Source: Pectobacterium aquaticum | GTDB taxonomy: Bacteria; Pseudomonadota; Gammaproteobacteria; Enterobacterales; Enterobacteriaceae | Assembly (NCBI RefSeq): GCF_003382565.3 | Contig: NZ_CP086253.1 | Location: forward strand, 3,782,001-3,846,000 | Direction of reading: 5' to 3' | Length of the DNA: 64,000 nucleotides | Part shown: piece by piece, positions 45,068 through 54,547 of the stretch | How positions within the stretch are numbered: position 1 is the first letter of the stretch | How the letters are laid out: every line of letters begins with the position of its first letter | The notes under the pieces: generated by a model | What the model was told of the DNA's origin: nothing | What the model saw: only the letters and a program-made list of their open reading frames with translations | Databases searched by the model: none | Translations under genes and position numbers: made by a program

Positions 45068-46072
45068 TTAGGCGTCTGGGAATTCACGGATAAAACGTTC
45101 GACGTCATCAACCATGGATTCTGTTCCTACGAAGAACGGTGAGCGCTGATGCAGTTTCTCCGGCGTGATATCCAGAATACGGTTTTTACCGTCGCTGGCC
45201 TTACCGCCCGCCTGCTCCGCCAGAAACGCCATCGGGTTGCATTCGTACAGCAAACGCAGTTTGCCTTTCGGGTAGCTCGCCGTACTTGGGTACAGGTAAA
45301 TTCCGCCTTTCAGCAAATTGCGGTGAAAATCCGCCACCAGTGAACCGATGTAACGCGACGTATAAGGACGCTGCGTCTCTTCATCCTGCTCCTGACAGTA
45401 TTTGATGTATTTCTTCACACCGACAGGAAACTTGATGTAGTTCCCTTCGTTGATGGAATACATATTCCCTTTTTCTGGGAAGCAAACTTTTTCATGCGAG
45501 AGACAGAATACACCGAGCGATGGATCGTAGGTAAAGGCGTGAACGCCGTGACCCGTGGTGTATACCAGCATGGTTGAAGAACCGTAAACGATGTAGCCCG
45601 CAGCAACCTGCTGACTACCCGGCTGTAAGAAGTCAGCTTCCGTCACTGACGTTCCCAGCGGCGTAATACGGCGATAAATAGAGAAAATCGTACCGACAGA
45701 GACGTTTACATCAATATTCGACGAGCCGTCCAGCGGATCCATCAGAACCACATACTTGGCATTTTCCGCCTTATCACCTTCAAAGATAACAATTTCGTCT
45801 TCTTCTTCGGAGGCAATACCAGCCACTTCACCACGCGCTTTTAATGCCGCTTTTAGTTTCTCATTGGCATACAGATCGAGTTTCATCTGCACTTCGCCCT
45901 GAACATTAGAAATGCCGCTGGCTCCTAGGATATCAACCAGACCCGCTTTATTGATATCACGGTGAATAATCTTGGCACCCAGTTTAATAGCAGACAGCAG
46001 CGCGGTAAGCTCACCTGTGGCGTGAGAGAAATCGTGCTGTTTTTCGACGATAAATTCGCCTAACGTTTTCAT
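45068..46072 (-). CDS. fbp: Class I fructose-1,6-bisphosphatase
   Basis: A gluconeogenic phosphatase, 334 residues (E. coli 332). The metal site is MDPLDGSSNIDVNVSVGTIF, with an upstream acidic SEEEDE and a substrate-binding region around NEGNYIKF and YPKGKLRLLYECNPMAFL. The ATG at 46072 (MKTLGEFIVEKQ) fits the family; the longer frame to 46150 is unsupported. It is divergent from mpl, as in E. coli. Confidence 0.96.
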   Translation of the reverse strand: MKTLGEFIVEKQHDFSHATGELTALLSAIKLGAKIIHRDINKAGLVDILGASGISNVQGEVQMKLDLYANEKLKAALKARGEVAGIASEEEDEIVIFEGDKAENAKYVVLMDPLDGSSNIDVNVSVGTIFSIYRRITPLGTSVTEADFLQPGSQQVAAGYIVYGSSTMLVYTTGHGVHAFTYDPSLGVFCLSHEKVCFPEKGNMYSINEGNYIKFPVGVKKYIKYCQEQDEETQRPYTSRYIGSLVADFHRNLLKGGIYLYPSTASYPKGKLRLLYECNPMAFLAEQAGGKASDGKNRILDITPEKLHQRSPFFVGTESMVDDVERFIREFPDA

Positions 46073-46241
46073 AACACTATTCCAGAATCTACGGATGAAA
46101 AGCGGTTTCATTTCTGCACCGCCAACGTTTGCGCATGCAGTGTAGCCCAAAGAGAAAGTGAGTACCTAGTCAAATCCATTTCTTATGGCGGATTCATAGC
46201 GTTAGAATGTGACGCAGACTCACTGTGAAGATGGAAAATGT

Positions 46242-47627
46242 ATGCGTATTCATATTTTAGGCATCTGCGGCACCTTTATGGGTGGCCTTGCCCTGCTTGC
46301 TCGTTCGCTGGGGCATGATGTCACAGGCTCAGATGCAAATGTTTACCCTCCCATGAGTACCTTACTTGAAGAGCAGGGAATCACGCTGATTCATGGCTAC
46401 GATCCGGCACAGCTTAGCCACGCGCCTGATTTAGTCATCATCGGTAATGCGATGACGCGCGGAAACCCGTGCGTTGAGGCCATATTGGAACAGGGACTAC
46501 CTTATGTTTCTGGTCCACAGTGGCTGCATGATTATGTGCTGCGCGATCGCTGGGTGATTGCCGTTGCGGGTACACATGGCAAAACCACCACGGCGGGGAT
46601 GGTCACCTGGATTTTGGAAGATTGCGGCTACCAGCCTGGCTTTGTGATCGGTGGCGTTCCCGGAAACTTCACCGTTTCAGCACGCCTGGGGGACAGCCCG
46701 TTCATGGTGCTCGAAGCCGATGAATATGACTGTGCATTCTTCGACAAACGCTCCAAATTCGTACACTACTGCCCAAGAACGCTGGTGCTCAACAATCTTG
46801 AGTTCGATCACGCCGACATCTTTGACGATCTGAAAGCCATTCAGAAACAGTTCCATCATCTTGTGCGGTTGGTGCCGGGTAGTGGGAAAATCATCCTGCC
46901 AAGCAATGACCTTAACCTTAAACAGGTGATGGCAATGGGATGCTGGAGTGAGCTGGAACTGGTCGGCGAAGAAGGCACATGGCGGGCACAAAAAGTGTCG
47001 ACCGATGCCAGCCAATATCAGGTTTACCTGAATAAGGTACTCATCGGTGAAGTCCATTGGAAGTTGGTGGGTGAACACAATATGCACAACGGACTGATGG
47101 CCATTGCTGCCGCTCATCATGTTGGCGTACTGCCTGCAGATGCCTGCCGCGCACTGGGTGGATTTATCAACGCACGTCGTCGTCTGGAGTTACGCGGTAC
47201 GGAGCATGGCGTCACGGTTTATGACGATTTTGCGCATCACCCGACTGCGATTCTGGCGACGCTGTCGGCGCTACGCAGCAAGGTTGGCGGCACGGCGCGT
47301 ATTTTGGCTGTGCTTGAACCCCGTTCTAACACCATGAAATTGGGGATGTGCAAAAACGAGCTAGCGCCGTCATTAGGCCGCGCCGATGAGGTTTTCCTAT
47401 TCCAGCCCGCACATATTCCGTGGCAGGTGGTAGAAGTTGCGGAAGCCTGCGTACAGCCCGCTCACTGGAGCGCGGATATTGACACGCTGGTAGAAAACAT
47501 CGTCAAGACTGCACAGCCTGGCGACCATATTCTGGTGATGAGCAACGGCGGGTTCAGTAACATCCACAATAAGCTGCTGGATTGCCTGAAAAAGAAAGCG
47601 CAAAAGGCGAAAGACGCTCAAGAATAG
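46242..47627 (+). CDS. mpl: UDP-MurNAc:L-Ala-gamma-D-Glu-meso-Dap ligase Mpl
   Basis: A peptidoglycan-recycling ligase that attaches recovered tripeptide to UDP-MurNAc. 461 residues (E. coli 457). IHILGICGTFMGGLALLA is the UDP-binding start, AGTHGKTTTAG the ATP loop, and NNLEFDHADIFDDL, YDDFAHHPTAI and VLEPRSNTMKLG are Mur-ligase motifs. The ATG at 46242 (MRIHIL) is preferred to the upstream in-frame GTG at 46209. Confidence 0.96.
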   Translation: MRIHILGICGTFMGGLALLARSLGHDVTGSDANVYPPMSTLLEEQGITLIHGYDPAQLSHAPDLVIIGNAMTRGNPCVEAILEQGLPYVSGPQWLHDYVLRDRWVIAVAGTHGKTTTAGMVTWILEDCGYQPGFVIGGVPGNFTVSARLGDSPFMVLEADEYDCAFFDKRSKFVHYCPRTLVLNNLEFDHADIFDDLKAIQKQFHHLVRLVPGSGKIILPSNDLNLKQVMAMGCWSELELVGEEGTWRAQKVSTDASQYQVYLNKVLIGEVHWKLVGEHNMHNGLMAIAAAHHVGVLPADACRALGGFINARRRLELRGTEHGVTVYDDFAHHPTAILATLSALRSKVGGTARILAVLEPRSNTMKLGMCKNELAPSLGRADEVFLFQPAHIPWQVVEVAEACVQPAHWSADIDTLVENIVKTAQPGDHILVMSNGGFSNIHNKLLDCLKKKAQKAKDAQE

Positions 47628-47677
47628 CGTGTGACAAACTGTCGTCGTTCACACACGGCGGTTACACGATAAATAGC

Positions 47678-47706
47678 AAAAAGGACGGGAATCCCGTCCT
47701 TTTTCA
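47678..47706. terminator. Bidirectional terminator between mpl and purA
   Basis: Thirteen-base perfect arms AAAAAGGACGGGA and TCCCGTCCTTTTT around one base serve both convergent genes. Confidence 0.93.
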
Positions 47707-47740
47707 TCTTCGCCTCACCCATTAATAATGGGTGGTAAAA

Positions 47741-49039
47741 TCAAGCGTCGAACGGATCGCGCAACACCATCGTTTCGCTACGATCTGGGCCAGTAGAAAT
47801 AATATCAATCGGCACACCCGTAATTTCTTCGATACGTTTGATGTAGTTCAGTGCAGCCTGCGGCAGTTTGCTGTGATCTTTCACGCCAAACGTGCTTTCA
47901 GACCAGCCCGGCATCGTCTCGTAAATCGGCTCAAGACCTTCCCAACCTTCAGCCGCCAGCGGCGTGGTATCCACTTCGGTGCCATTCGGCAAACGATAGC
48001 CTACGCAGATTTTAATCTCTTTCAGACCGTCCAGAACATCCAGCTTAGTCAGGCAGAAACCAGACAGCGAGTTGATCTGTACCGCACGACGTACGGCAAC
48101 CGCATCCAGCCAGCCGGTACGACGACGACGACCCGTTGTCGCGCCAAACTCATTACCTTTCTGAGACAGGTGCTCACCCACTTCTTCAAACAGTTCAGTC
48201 GGGAATGGACCTGCACCTACACGGGTAGAGTAAGCTTTAACGATACCCAGTACGTAGTCTACATAGCGTGGACCCAGACCAGAGCCGGTAGCAACGCCGC
48301 CCGCAGTGGTATTTGAGGAAGTCACGTACGGATAAGTACCGTGGTCGATATCCAGCAGCGTCCCCTGTGCGCCTTCAAACATGACGAAATCGCCACGCAG
48401 GTGCGCTTTGTACAGCAGATCGGAAACATCAACAACCATTGCGGTCAGAATATCGGCAATCGCCAGCACGTCGTCCAGCACTTTCTGGTAGTCGACAGCA
48501 TCGGCTTTGTAGTAGTTAACCAGTTGGAAGTTATGGTATTCGACGATCTCTTTCAGTTTGACAGCAAAGGTTTCTTTATCAAACAGATCGCCAACGCGCA
48601 GGCCACGGCGAGCAACTTTATCTTCATACGCAGGGCCGATACCGCGGCCAGTCGTACCAATTGCTTTCGCACCACGCGCTTTTTCACGCGCGTTATCCAG
48701 TGCGACGTGATAAGGCAGGATTAACGGACAGGCTTCAGAAAGCAGCAGACGTTCGCGTACCGGGACGCCACGCGCTTCAAGCTCTGTCATCTCTTTCATC
48801 AATGCGTCCGGCGCCAGCACAACACCGTTACCGATGATACTGACAACATTTTCACGCAGAATGCCAGAAGGAATTAAATGAAGGACGGTTTTTTCACCGT
48901 TGATAACCAGCGTGTGGCCAGCGTTGTGTCCACCCTGATAGCGCACAACATATTTAGCCCGTTCAGTCAGCAGGTCAACGACCTTGCCTTTACCTTCGTC
49001 ACCCCATTGGGTGCCCAGTACGACGACGTTCTTACCCAT
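47741..49039 (-). CDS. purA: Adenylosuccinate synthetase
   Basis: Commits IMP to AMP synthesis using GTP and aspartate. At 432 residues it equals E. coli PurA. The GTP loop GTQWGDEGKGKVVD, YQGGHNAGHT, TTGRGIGPAYEDK and GATTGRRRRTGWLD are present. The ATG at 49039 (MGKNVVVLG) matches the family start. It is the last gene of the hfq-hflX-hflK-hflC-yjeT-purA run. Confidence 0.97.
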   Translation of the reverse strand: MGKNVVVLGTQWGDEGKGKVVDLLTERAKYVVRYQGGHNAGHTLVINGEKTVLHLIPSGILRENVVSIIGNGVVLAPDALMKEMTELEARGVPVRERLLLSEACPLILPYHVALDNAREKARGAKAIGTTGRGIGPAYEDKVARRGLRVGDLFDKETFAVKLKEIVEYHNFQLVNYYKADAVDYQKVLDDVLAIADILTAMVVDVSDLLYKAHLRGDFVMFEGAQGTLLDIDHGTYPYVTSSNTTAGGVATGSGLGPRYVDYVLGIVKAYSTRVGAGPFPTELFEEVGEHLSQKGNEFGATTGRRRRTGWLDAVAVRRAVQINSLSGFCLTKLDVLDGLKEIKICVGYRLPNGTEVDTTPLAAEGWEGLEPIYETMPGWSESTFGVKDHSKLPQAALNYIKRIEEITGVPIDIISTGPDRSETMVLRDPFDA

Positions 49040-49104
49040 TTCAAGAATCACCAGGTTGCTTAAAAAAGGATTCTAACATCTCATTTGGATGCTTTCAGTA
49101 CTTT

Positions 49105-49120
49105 TAGCACACGGTTGCGC
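49105..49120. promoter_or_regulatory. Candidate PurR operator before purA
   Basis: The minus strand reads GCGCAACCGTGTGCTA, matching 8 of the 11 fixed positions of the PurR consensus ANGCAANCGNTTNCNT, about 65 bases before the purA start. E. coli purA carries PurR sites. Confidence 0.4.
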
Positions 49121-49138
49121 ACATTTTTCCGATTAATT

Positions 49139-49339
49139 TTAGCCACCCATCCGGCTACGCAACATGTAGTAGATCACGCAACCCGCAACGACTATTCCGC
49201 CGCCGAAACGGCGCAAAATAGTATCCGGCAACTGCGCTATTCCCAAAATCATCAGTCGCCAGAGTCGAGGAAACAGCAGTGGCCCCAGCCCTTCAAGCAC
49301 CAAAAGCAGCCCAAGCGCCAGCCAAATCGTTGAATTCAT
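49139..49339 (-). CDS. yjeT: DUF2065 small inner-membrane protein YjeT
   Basis: A 66-residue protein with two hydrophobic helices (about 4-24 and 44-60) separated by a short polar part, LPDTILRRFGGG. E. coli YjeT (65 residues) aligns over the whole length. Function unknown. The start at 49339 (MNSTIWLALG) is the family start; the frame is open to 49360. Confidence 0.9.
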   Translation of the reverse strand: MNSTIWLALGLLLVLEGLGPLLFPRLWRLMILGIAQLPDTILRRFGGGIVVAGCVIYYMLRSRMGG

Positions 49340-49407
49340 AACAACCCCTTTTCCCCGCATCAGGTTCGAGCAGGACCAACCTTTTGGATATCTCTGCCAG
49401 AAAATGG

Positions 49408-49440
49408 CAAAAAAAAGCCCGGAGAAAGAACCCGGGCTTG
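49408..49440 (-). terminator. Rho-independent terminator of hflKC
   Basis: Arms AAGCCCGG and CCGGGCTT around a 9-base loop with a long T run on the minus strand, directly after the hflC stop. Confidence 0.9.
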
Positions 49441-49462
49441 GTGAGACGTCAGTGAATGACTA

Positions 49463-50458
49463 TCAGCGGCGTGGTGCCATGCTGCTTTCCGGTGACTTCA
49501 TGTAGCGGAAAAAGTCGCTATCTGGGCTAAGAACCATAACGTCCTGATTACTACTGAAGCTGTTTTCGTACGCGCGCAAGCTACGAACGAAAGCGTAGAA
49601 ATCAGGATCTTCACTAAATGCGTTAGCAAACAGTTTCGCGGCTTCAGCATCCCCTTCACCGCGGGAAATTCGGCCCTGACGCTCCGCTTCAGCCAGTGTA
49701 CGGGTAACTTCATAGTCTGCCGTCGCTTTCAGCTTTTCAGCTTCTTCCTGACCTTGTGAACGATGACGACGTGCTACCGCTTCACGCTCTGCACGCATAC
49801 GTTGGTAAATCGCGTCAGAGACTTCAGTTGGCAGGTTGATTTGCTTAATTCGCACATCGATAACCTCAATACCCAGCGCGGCCATACTGTTAGGGTTGAT
49901 GTGAGGTTCCTTGCTCGCCGTCTCTTTCTCGACGCGTGCAGCCGCAGAAGCAATCGCATTATCGGCCTCGGTCGTTTCACCAGTACCGGTATTCAGCGCT
50001 TCACGCACGTCAGACATCAGTTGACCACGCGAGTCGGTCACAATCCCTTTCACATCCAGACGACCGATTTCAGAACGCAGACGGTCACTGAATTTACGTT
50101 TCAGCAGCACTTCCGCCTGAGAGATGTCACCACCGCCCGTTGCCAGATAGTAGCGGCTGAAATCGCTGATACGCCATTTGAGATAGGAATCGACAATCAG
50201 ATCTTTCTGCTCTTTAGTGATAAAGCGGTCAGCCTGGTTTTCCATGGTCTGGATACGCGCATCCAGCATTTTCACTGAGTCGATAAACGGAATCTTGAAC
50301 CGCAATCCCGGTGCATAGATCAGCGGCTTATTGTCGTCATCACGCAATACTTTGCCAAAACGCATCACAATGCCGCGCTGACCTTCCTGCACCACAAACA
50401 GTGACGCATAGACCACCATCAGTACCAGGATCAGGATAAATAGTAAGGGCTTACGCAT
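49463..50458 (-). CDS. hflC: FtsH regulator HflC
   Basis: A 331-residue inner-membrane prohibitin/SPFH-domain protein. With HflK it forms a large complex that surrounds the FtsH protease and limits its access to membrane substrates. An N-terminal helix (about residues 5-22, LLFILILVLMVVYASLFVV) anchors a periplasmic SPFH domain beginning VQEGQRGIVMRFGKV. An alpha-helical Glu/Ala-rich segment (about 205-270) follows. It starts 3 bases after the hflK stop. Confidence 0.96.
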   Translation of the reverse strand: MRKPLLFILILVLMVVYASLFVVQEGQRGIVMRFGKVLRDDDNKPLIYAPGLRFKIPFIDSVKMLDARIQTMENQADRFITKEQKDLIVDSYLKWRISDFSRYYLATGGGDISQAEVLLKRKFSDRLRSEIGRLDVKGIVTDSRGQLMSDVREALNTGTGETTEADNAIASAAARVEKETASKEPHINPNSMAALGIEVIDVRIKQINLPTEVSDAIYQRMRAEREAVARRHRSQGQEEAEKLKATADYEVTRTLAEAERQGRISRGEGDAEAAKLFANAFSEDPDFYAFVRSLRAYENSFSSNQDVMVLSPDSDFFRYMKSPESSMAPRR

Positions 50459-50461
50459 CGA

Positions 50462-51721
50462 TTATTCTCTCCCTACTCGAGTGAAGTCATCACGCTGCGC
50501 ATTGGCTCTGCGCTGATCCATGATATTTCCATTGTTGCTGCTGCGCGTTTGGTTGCTATTCGTCGCACCGCTGCTGTTGCCAGGCAAACGCAGTGGACTA
50601 GCGCTGCTGCTGTTATTGCTTGGCGTATTTTCACTACCTTGTCCACGCAGCATCTGATCCAACGGCAGCACCATCAGGTTGCCCCCCTTGTCATTGACCA
50701 GAACTTTACGGGTATGGCTCAGTACACGTTCCATCGTTTCGATATACAGACGTTCACGAGTGATTTCAGGCGCCGCTTTATATTCCGGTAATATTCTGGC
50801 AAAACGGGCAACTTCACCCTGAGCTTCAAGAATCGTACGGGTTTTATAAGCGCGGGACTCTTCCAGAATACGCTGCGCCTGACCGTTGGCACGCGGCTGC
50901 ACTTCGTTCGCATAGGCTTCCGCTTCGCGAATATATTGCTGTTCGTTTTCACGTGCAGCAATCGCATCATCAAACGCGGCCTTCACTTCTTCCGGCGGAC
51001 GCGCGGTTTGGAAGTTGACGTCCAGCAACGTGATACCCATGTTGTACGGACGAACCGTCTCTTCCAGTACACGCTGAGTATCCGTACGCACAATGGTACG
51101 GCCTTCCGTCAAAATTTTGTCCATCGTGTACTTACCAATAACGCCGCGCAGCGCGCTGTCCGTTGCCTGACGTAGGCTGTCATCCGCATTGGTTACACTG
51201 AACAGATATTGTTCTGGCTGCGTAACACGATACTGCACGTTCATTTCAACGCGCACGACGTTTTCATCTGACGTCAACATCACGCCCGACGTCGCCAGTT
51301 CACGCACCGATTCAACGTTCACCGCACGAACGGAATCGATGAAGGTCGGTTTCCAGTTAAGACCGGGTCCGACCAAATGGCTGAATTTACCAAAGCGAGT
51401 GACGACACCGCGTTCCGCTTCTTTAATGGTATAGAAACCCGTAGCAGCCCAGATGACAACCGCAGCGACGGCAGCGATACCGACGATCCGACCACCCAGT
51501 GCTGGGCCGCCAGAATTTCCGCTGTTGCTTGAGCCTGAACCTTTGCCGCCACCCAGATCGCTGAGTTTTTTGCTCAGCTTACGGAAGATGTCGTCCAGAT
51601 CCGGCGGCCCCTGATCTCGGCCACCTTTATTGTTATTTCCGCCAGAGTTGCCGCCATTATTGCTGCTGCTCCCCCACGGGTCGCGGTCTTGTCCGTTATT
51701 ACCGGGCTGATTCCACGCCAT
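50462..51721 (-). CDS. hflK: FtsH regulator HflK
   Basis: A 419-residue partner of HflC. The cytoplasmic N-terminus is Gly/Asn-rich (residues 1-75, repeats of NNGG and SSN), followed by one membrane helix (about 78-98) and a periplasmic SPFH domain starting KEAERGVVTRFGKF. The C-terminal tail after about residue 365 is Asn/Ser-rich and low complexity. Same order and spacing as in E. coli hflX-hflK-hflC. Confidence 0.96.
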   Translation of the reverse strand: MAWNQPGNNGQDRDPWGSSSNNGGNSGGNNNKGGRDQGPPDLDDIFRKLSKKLSDLGGGKGSGSSNSGNSGGPALGGRIVGIAAVAAVVIWAATGFYTIKEAERGVVTRFGKFSHLVGPGLNWKPTFIDSVRAVNVESVRELATSGVMLTSDENVVRVEMNVQYRVTQPEQYLFSVTNADDSLRQATDSALRGVIGKYTMDKILTEGRTIVRTDTQRVLEETVRPYNMGITLLDVNFQTARPPEEVKAAFDDAIAARENEQQYIREAEAYANEVQPRANGQAQRILEESRAYKTRTILEAQGEVARFARILPEYKAAPEITRERLYIETMERVLSHTRKVLVNDKGGNLMVLPLDQMLRGQGSENTPSNNSSSASPLRLPGNSSGATNSNQTRSSNNGNIMDQRRANAQRDDFTRVGRE

Positions 51722-51817
51722 GTTTTAGCTCCATTCTTTATGATAGGTGTTCTTCAGGTTCAATATCCCAGAGTCCGTCAGACTATTTCATCGTTCAGAC
51801 TGTTTATACCAGTCAGA

Positions 51818-53098
51818 TCAGACAATATAGTCCATCAGTTCCTGCTCTTTTTTGCAGAGGCGGCGCCAGTCAGCAATCGGCATACGAATAACCAAACCAA
51901 TTTGCCCATCCTCTTCAATCCATTCTTTTTCTATTGCCTGAAGCTGGTAAAAACGACTACGCAAGCGTCCTGCCTGCGGGGGAAGATGCAAAGTATGTTG
52001 TGCAATTTCCCCGGAAAGCCGCTCAGTCAATGCCTGAAATAGCAACGGAATACCGTCGCCAGTCTGTGCTGAAAGCCAGACCCGTACCGGTAGATTCTCT
52101 TCGTTGCGATCGATACGCGGAACGAAATCATCCAGCATATCAATTTTGTTCATTACCAACAGCGCAGGTATTTCGTCTGCCTCAATTTCCGCCAATACGT
52201 CATCAACCGCGTCGATGTTCTCGTCAAGACGAGGATCGGCAGCATCAACAACGTGCAGCAGCAGCGAGGCCTGACGTGTTTCCTGTAATGTAGCCTTAAA
52301 CGCAGCCACCAAATCGTGGGGCAACTGCCGGATAAAACCTACGGTATCCGCCAGCACGGTATCACCCACATCATCCACTTGAATGCGGCGCAATGTTGGA
52401 TCCAGTGTGGCAAATAACTGATCGGCGGCATAGACGCCCGCCGATGTAATCGTGTTAAACAGCGTGGATTTACCCGCATTGGTATAGCCCACCAGCGAAA
52501 CGGTAGGGACATCAGCACGGACCCGCGAACGCCGCCCCTGTTCACGCTGTTTTTCTACCCGTTCAAGACGCGACAATATCTGACTGATACGGTTACGCAA
52601 TAAACGACGGTCGGTTTCAAGCTGGGTTTCACCCGGGCCACGCAAACCGATACCGCCTTTCTGGCGCTCAAGGTGCGTCCAACCGCGAACCAGTCGGGTC
52701 GCAAGGTGGCGCAGCTGTGCCAGTTCTACCTGTAATTTCCCCTCGTGCGTACGCGCACGCTGGGCAAAAATATCTAAAATCAGTCCGGTACGATCGATCA
52801 CCCGGCACTCGCACAAACGCTCCAGGTTACGTTCCTGAGCAGGCGTCAGCGCGTGATCAAACAGCACGACAAACGCGCCCGTTTCTTTTACTGCCTGAGC
52901 AATTTCTTCAGCTTTACCTTCCCCGACAAAATACTTGGGATGAGGCGATTTACGGCTGCCAGTAACAACCTGCAAGGATTCAATACCGGCAGAAGAAACC
53001 AGAGACTCAAACTCCAGTAGATCTTCCGTATCTCTATCTTGCGAAAAGAAAATATGAACTAATATAGCCCGTTCACCTGATTCATAACGGTCAAACAA
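51818..53098 (-). CDS. hflX: Ribosome-associated GTPase HflX
   Basis: A 426-residue GTPase (same length as E. coli) that splits stalled or heat-damaged 70S ribosomes. The N-terminal domain has FVGEGKAEEIAQ and a helical segment RGPGETQLETDRRLLRNRI. The G domain has VGYTNAGKSTLFN (G1), ADTVGFIRQLPHDLV (G3) and VMNKIDML (G4). The start codon is TTG, with GAGAGG eight bases upstream; it gives MFDRYESGE, matching the family. Confidence 0.95.
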   Translation of the reverse strand: MFDRYESGERAILVHIFFSQDRDTEDLLEFESLVSSAGIESLQVVTGSRKSPHPKYFVGEGKAEEIAQAVKETGAFVVLFDHALTPAQERNLERLCECRVIDRTGLILDIFAQRARTHEGKLQVELAQLRHLATRLVRGWTHLERQKGGIGLRGPGETQLETDRRLLRNRISQILSRLERVEKQREQGRRSRVRADVPTVSLVGYTNAGKSTLFNTITSAGVYAADQLFATLDPTLRRIQVDDVGDTVLADTVGFIRQLPHDLVAAFKATLQETRQASLLLHVVDAADPRLDENIDAVDDVLAEIEADEIPALLVMNKIDMLDDFVPRIDRNEENLPVRVWLSAQTGDGIPLLFQALTERLSGEIAQHTLHLPPQAGRLRSRFYQLQAIEKEWIEEDGQIGLVIRMPIADWRRLCKKEQELMDYIV

Positions 53099-53120
53099 GC
53101 GAATAACCTCTCAAACGAGC

Positions 53121-53177
53121 AAAAAACACCACAGCGAAGGAGCCGAGCGATGCGTCAAGCTCTCCCGCGCCGTGGTG
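53121..53177 (-). terminator. Long stem between hfq and hflX
   Basis: The minus strand pairs CACCAC with GTGGTG at the ends of a 50-base structured stretch and continues into TTTTTT. It probably terminates hfq transcripts in part, allowing read-through to hflX. Confidence 0.6.
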
Positions 53178-53192
53178 AATTGACAATACGCC

Positions 53193-53492
53193 TTATTCGG
53201 CGTCATCAGCTTCCTGTGACTGCTGCTGAGCAGTCGTGTTACTACCGTGATAGTTGTTGCTGCCGCCTGGATTGTTGCTATGGTGAGAGACTGGGCGAGA
53301 GGGAACAACTGTAGAGATGGCGTGCTTATAAACCATCTGACTTACCGTGTTTTTCAACAAAATCACGAACTGATCGAAAGATTCGATCTGACCTTGCAAC
53401 TTAATACCGTTCACCAAATAAATCGAAACCGGAACACGTTCACGACGCAAAGCGTTCAAGAACGGATCTTGCAAAGATTGCCCCTTAGCCAT
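53193..53492 (-). CDS. hfq: RNA chaperone Hfq
   Basis: A 99-residue hexameric Sm-like protein that pairs small RNAs with mRNAs. SLQDPFLNALRRERVPVSIYLVNG is the N-terminal helix and Sm1 start; the Sm2 motif is VYKHAISTVVPSRP. The C-terminal tail is rich in Asn, Ser, His and Gln and a little shorter than in E. coli (102 residues). It lies between miaA and hflX as usual. Confidence 0.97.
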   Translation of the reverse strand: MAKGQSLQDPFLNALRRERVPVSIYLVNGIKLQGQIESFDQFVILLKNTVSQMVYKHAISTVVPSRPVSHHSNNPGGSNNYHGSNTTAQQQSQEADDAE

Positions 53493-53605
53493 TCTATATT
53501 TTCCTTATTTGTATGTTGTTTGTAACAAAGAACCCTACGGCTCTAAAATAACGGTGTAAAAAAACTTGCACGCTGAGACTCACCGATTGTACACAATCAC
53601 TCAAC

Positions 53606-54547
53606 CTATGCACTAACAACCTGTATTACCTTGTCCAGTGCTTCAGTCGGTTTTTCGCTATCCAGCCAGCAGACGTCATCCCAACCGCGCAGCCAGGTCA
53701 TTTGACGCTTCGCTAACTGACGCGTCGCACAAATTCCCCGATAAACCATCTCATCGTAATCAATTTCACCGGATAAATATGACCACATCTGGCGATAACC
53801 AACACAACGAATAGAGGGCATATCCGTATGAAGGTCGTGCCGGGCAAACAATGTCCGGGCTTCTGTCTCAAAACCTGCCGCCAACATCTGATGGAAACGC
53901 TGTTCAATCCGCTCATGCAACAATTCACGCGTCGCCGGGGCGATAGCAAACTGATGAACCTGATAGGGCAGCGCGTCGCCAGACGTTTTTGTCAGTTCAG
54001 TTAAAGTGTTACCTGAAACGAAAAAAACTTCCAGTGCTCGCGAGAGTCTCTGCGGATCATTTGGATGAATCCGAATAGCTGCTACCGGATCGATCTCACT
54101 GAGCTGCCGATGCATCGCTTCCCAGCCGATTTCTTTTGCCTGCTCTTCAATGCGTTGACGCACGGCGGCATCGGCTGACGGCAGAGGAGAAAGTCCCTCC
54201 AGCAGCGCCTTGAAATACAGCATCGTCCCCCCGACTAACAGGGGAATGCGCCCGGCAGCGGTAATGTCCGCCATCTCACGTAGCGCATCGCGGCGAAAAT
54301 CGGCCGCAGAATAGGATTCTGTCGGATCGAGAATATCGATTAACCGATGCGGGGCCAGTGCCAGCTCTTCCGCACTCGGTTTCGCCGTCCCAATATCCAT
54401 ATCTTTATAGATGAGGGCGGAATCTACGCTAATCAACTCTACTGGCAAATATTCTCGTAACGCCATTGCCAATGCCGTTTTTCCTGACGCCGTCGGCCCC
54501 ATGATAAAAATGGCGGGCGGCAACGGCGCGTTTTCTACATCACTCAT
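53606..54547 (-). CDS. miaA: tRNA dimethylallyltransferase MiaA
   Basis: A 313-residue enzyme that adds a dimethylallyl group to A37 of tRNAs reading U-starting codons. The P-loop is FIMGPTASGKTALA; SVDSALIYKDMDIGTAKPS, PLLVGGTMLYFKALLEG and RCVGYRQMW are family motifs. Its start overlaps the mutL stop by 8 bases, so the genes are coupled. Confidence 0.96.
   Translation of the reverse strand: MSDVENAPLPPAIFIMGPTASGKTALAMALREYLPVELISVDSALIYKDMDIGTAKPSAEELALAPHRLIDILDPTESYSAADFRRDALREMADITAAGRIPLLVGGTMLYFKALLEGLSPLPSADAAVRQRIEEQAKEIGWEAMHRQLSEIDPVAAIRIHPNDPQRLSRALEVFFVSGNTLTELTKTSGDALPYQVHQFAIAPATRELLHERIEQRFHQMLAAGFETEARTLFARHDLHTDMPSIRCVGYRQMWSYLSGEIDYDEMVYRGICATRQLAKRQMTWLRGWDDVCWLDSEKPTEALDKVIQVVSA

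Noticed and set aside
49340..49407. Possible TPP-riboswitch-like sequence (CCTGATGCGGGG on the minus strand) before yjeT
   Set aside because: The other conserved TPP blocks (CTGAGA, the GGGG start and the distal helix) are missing and yjeT has no link to thiamine.
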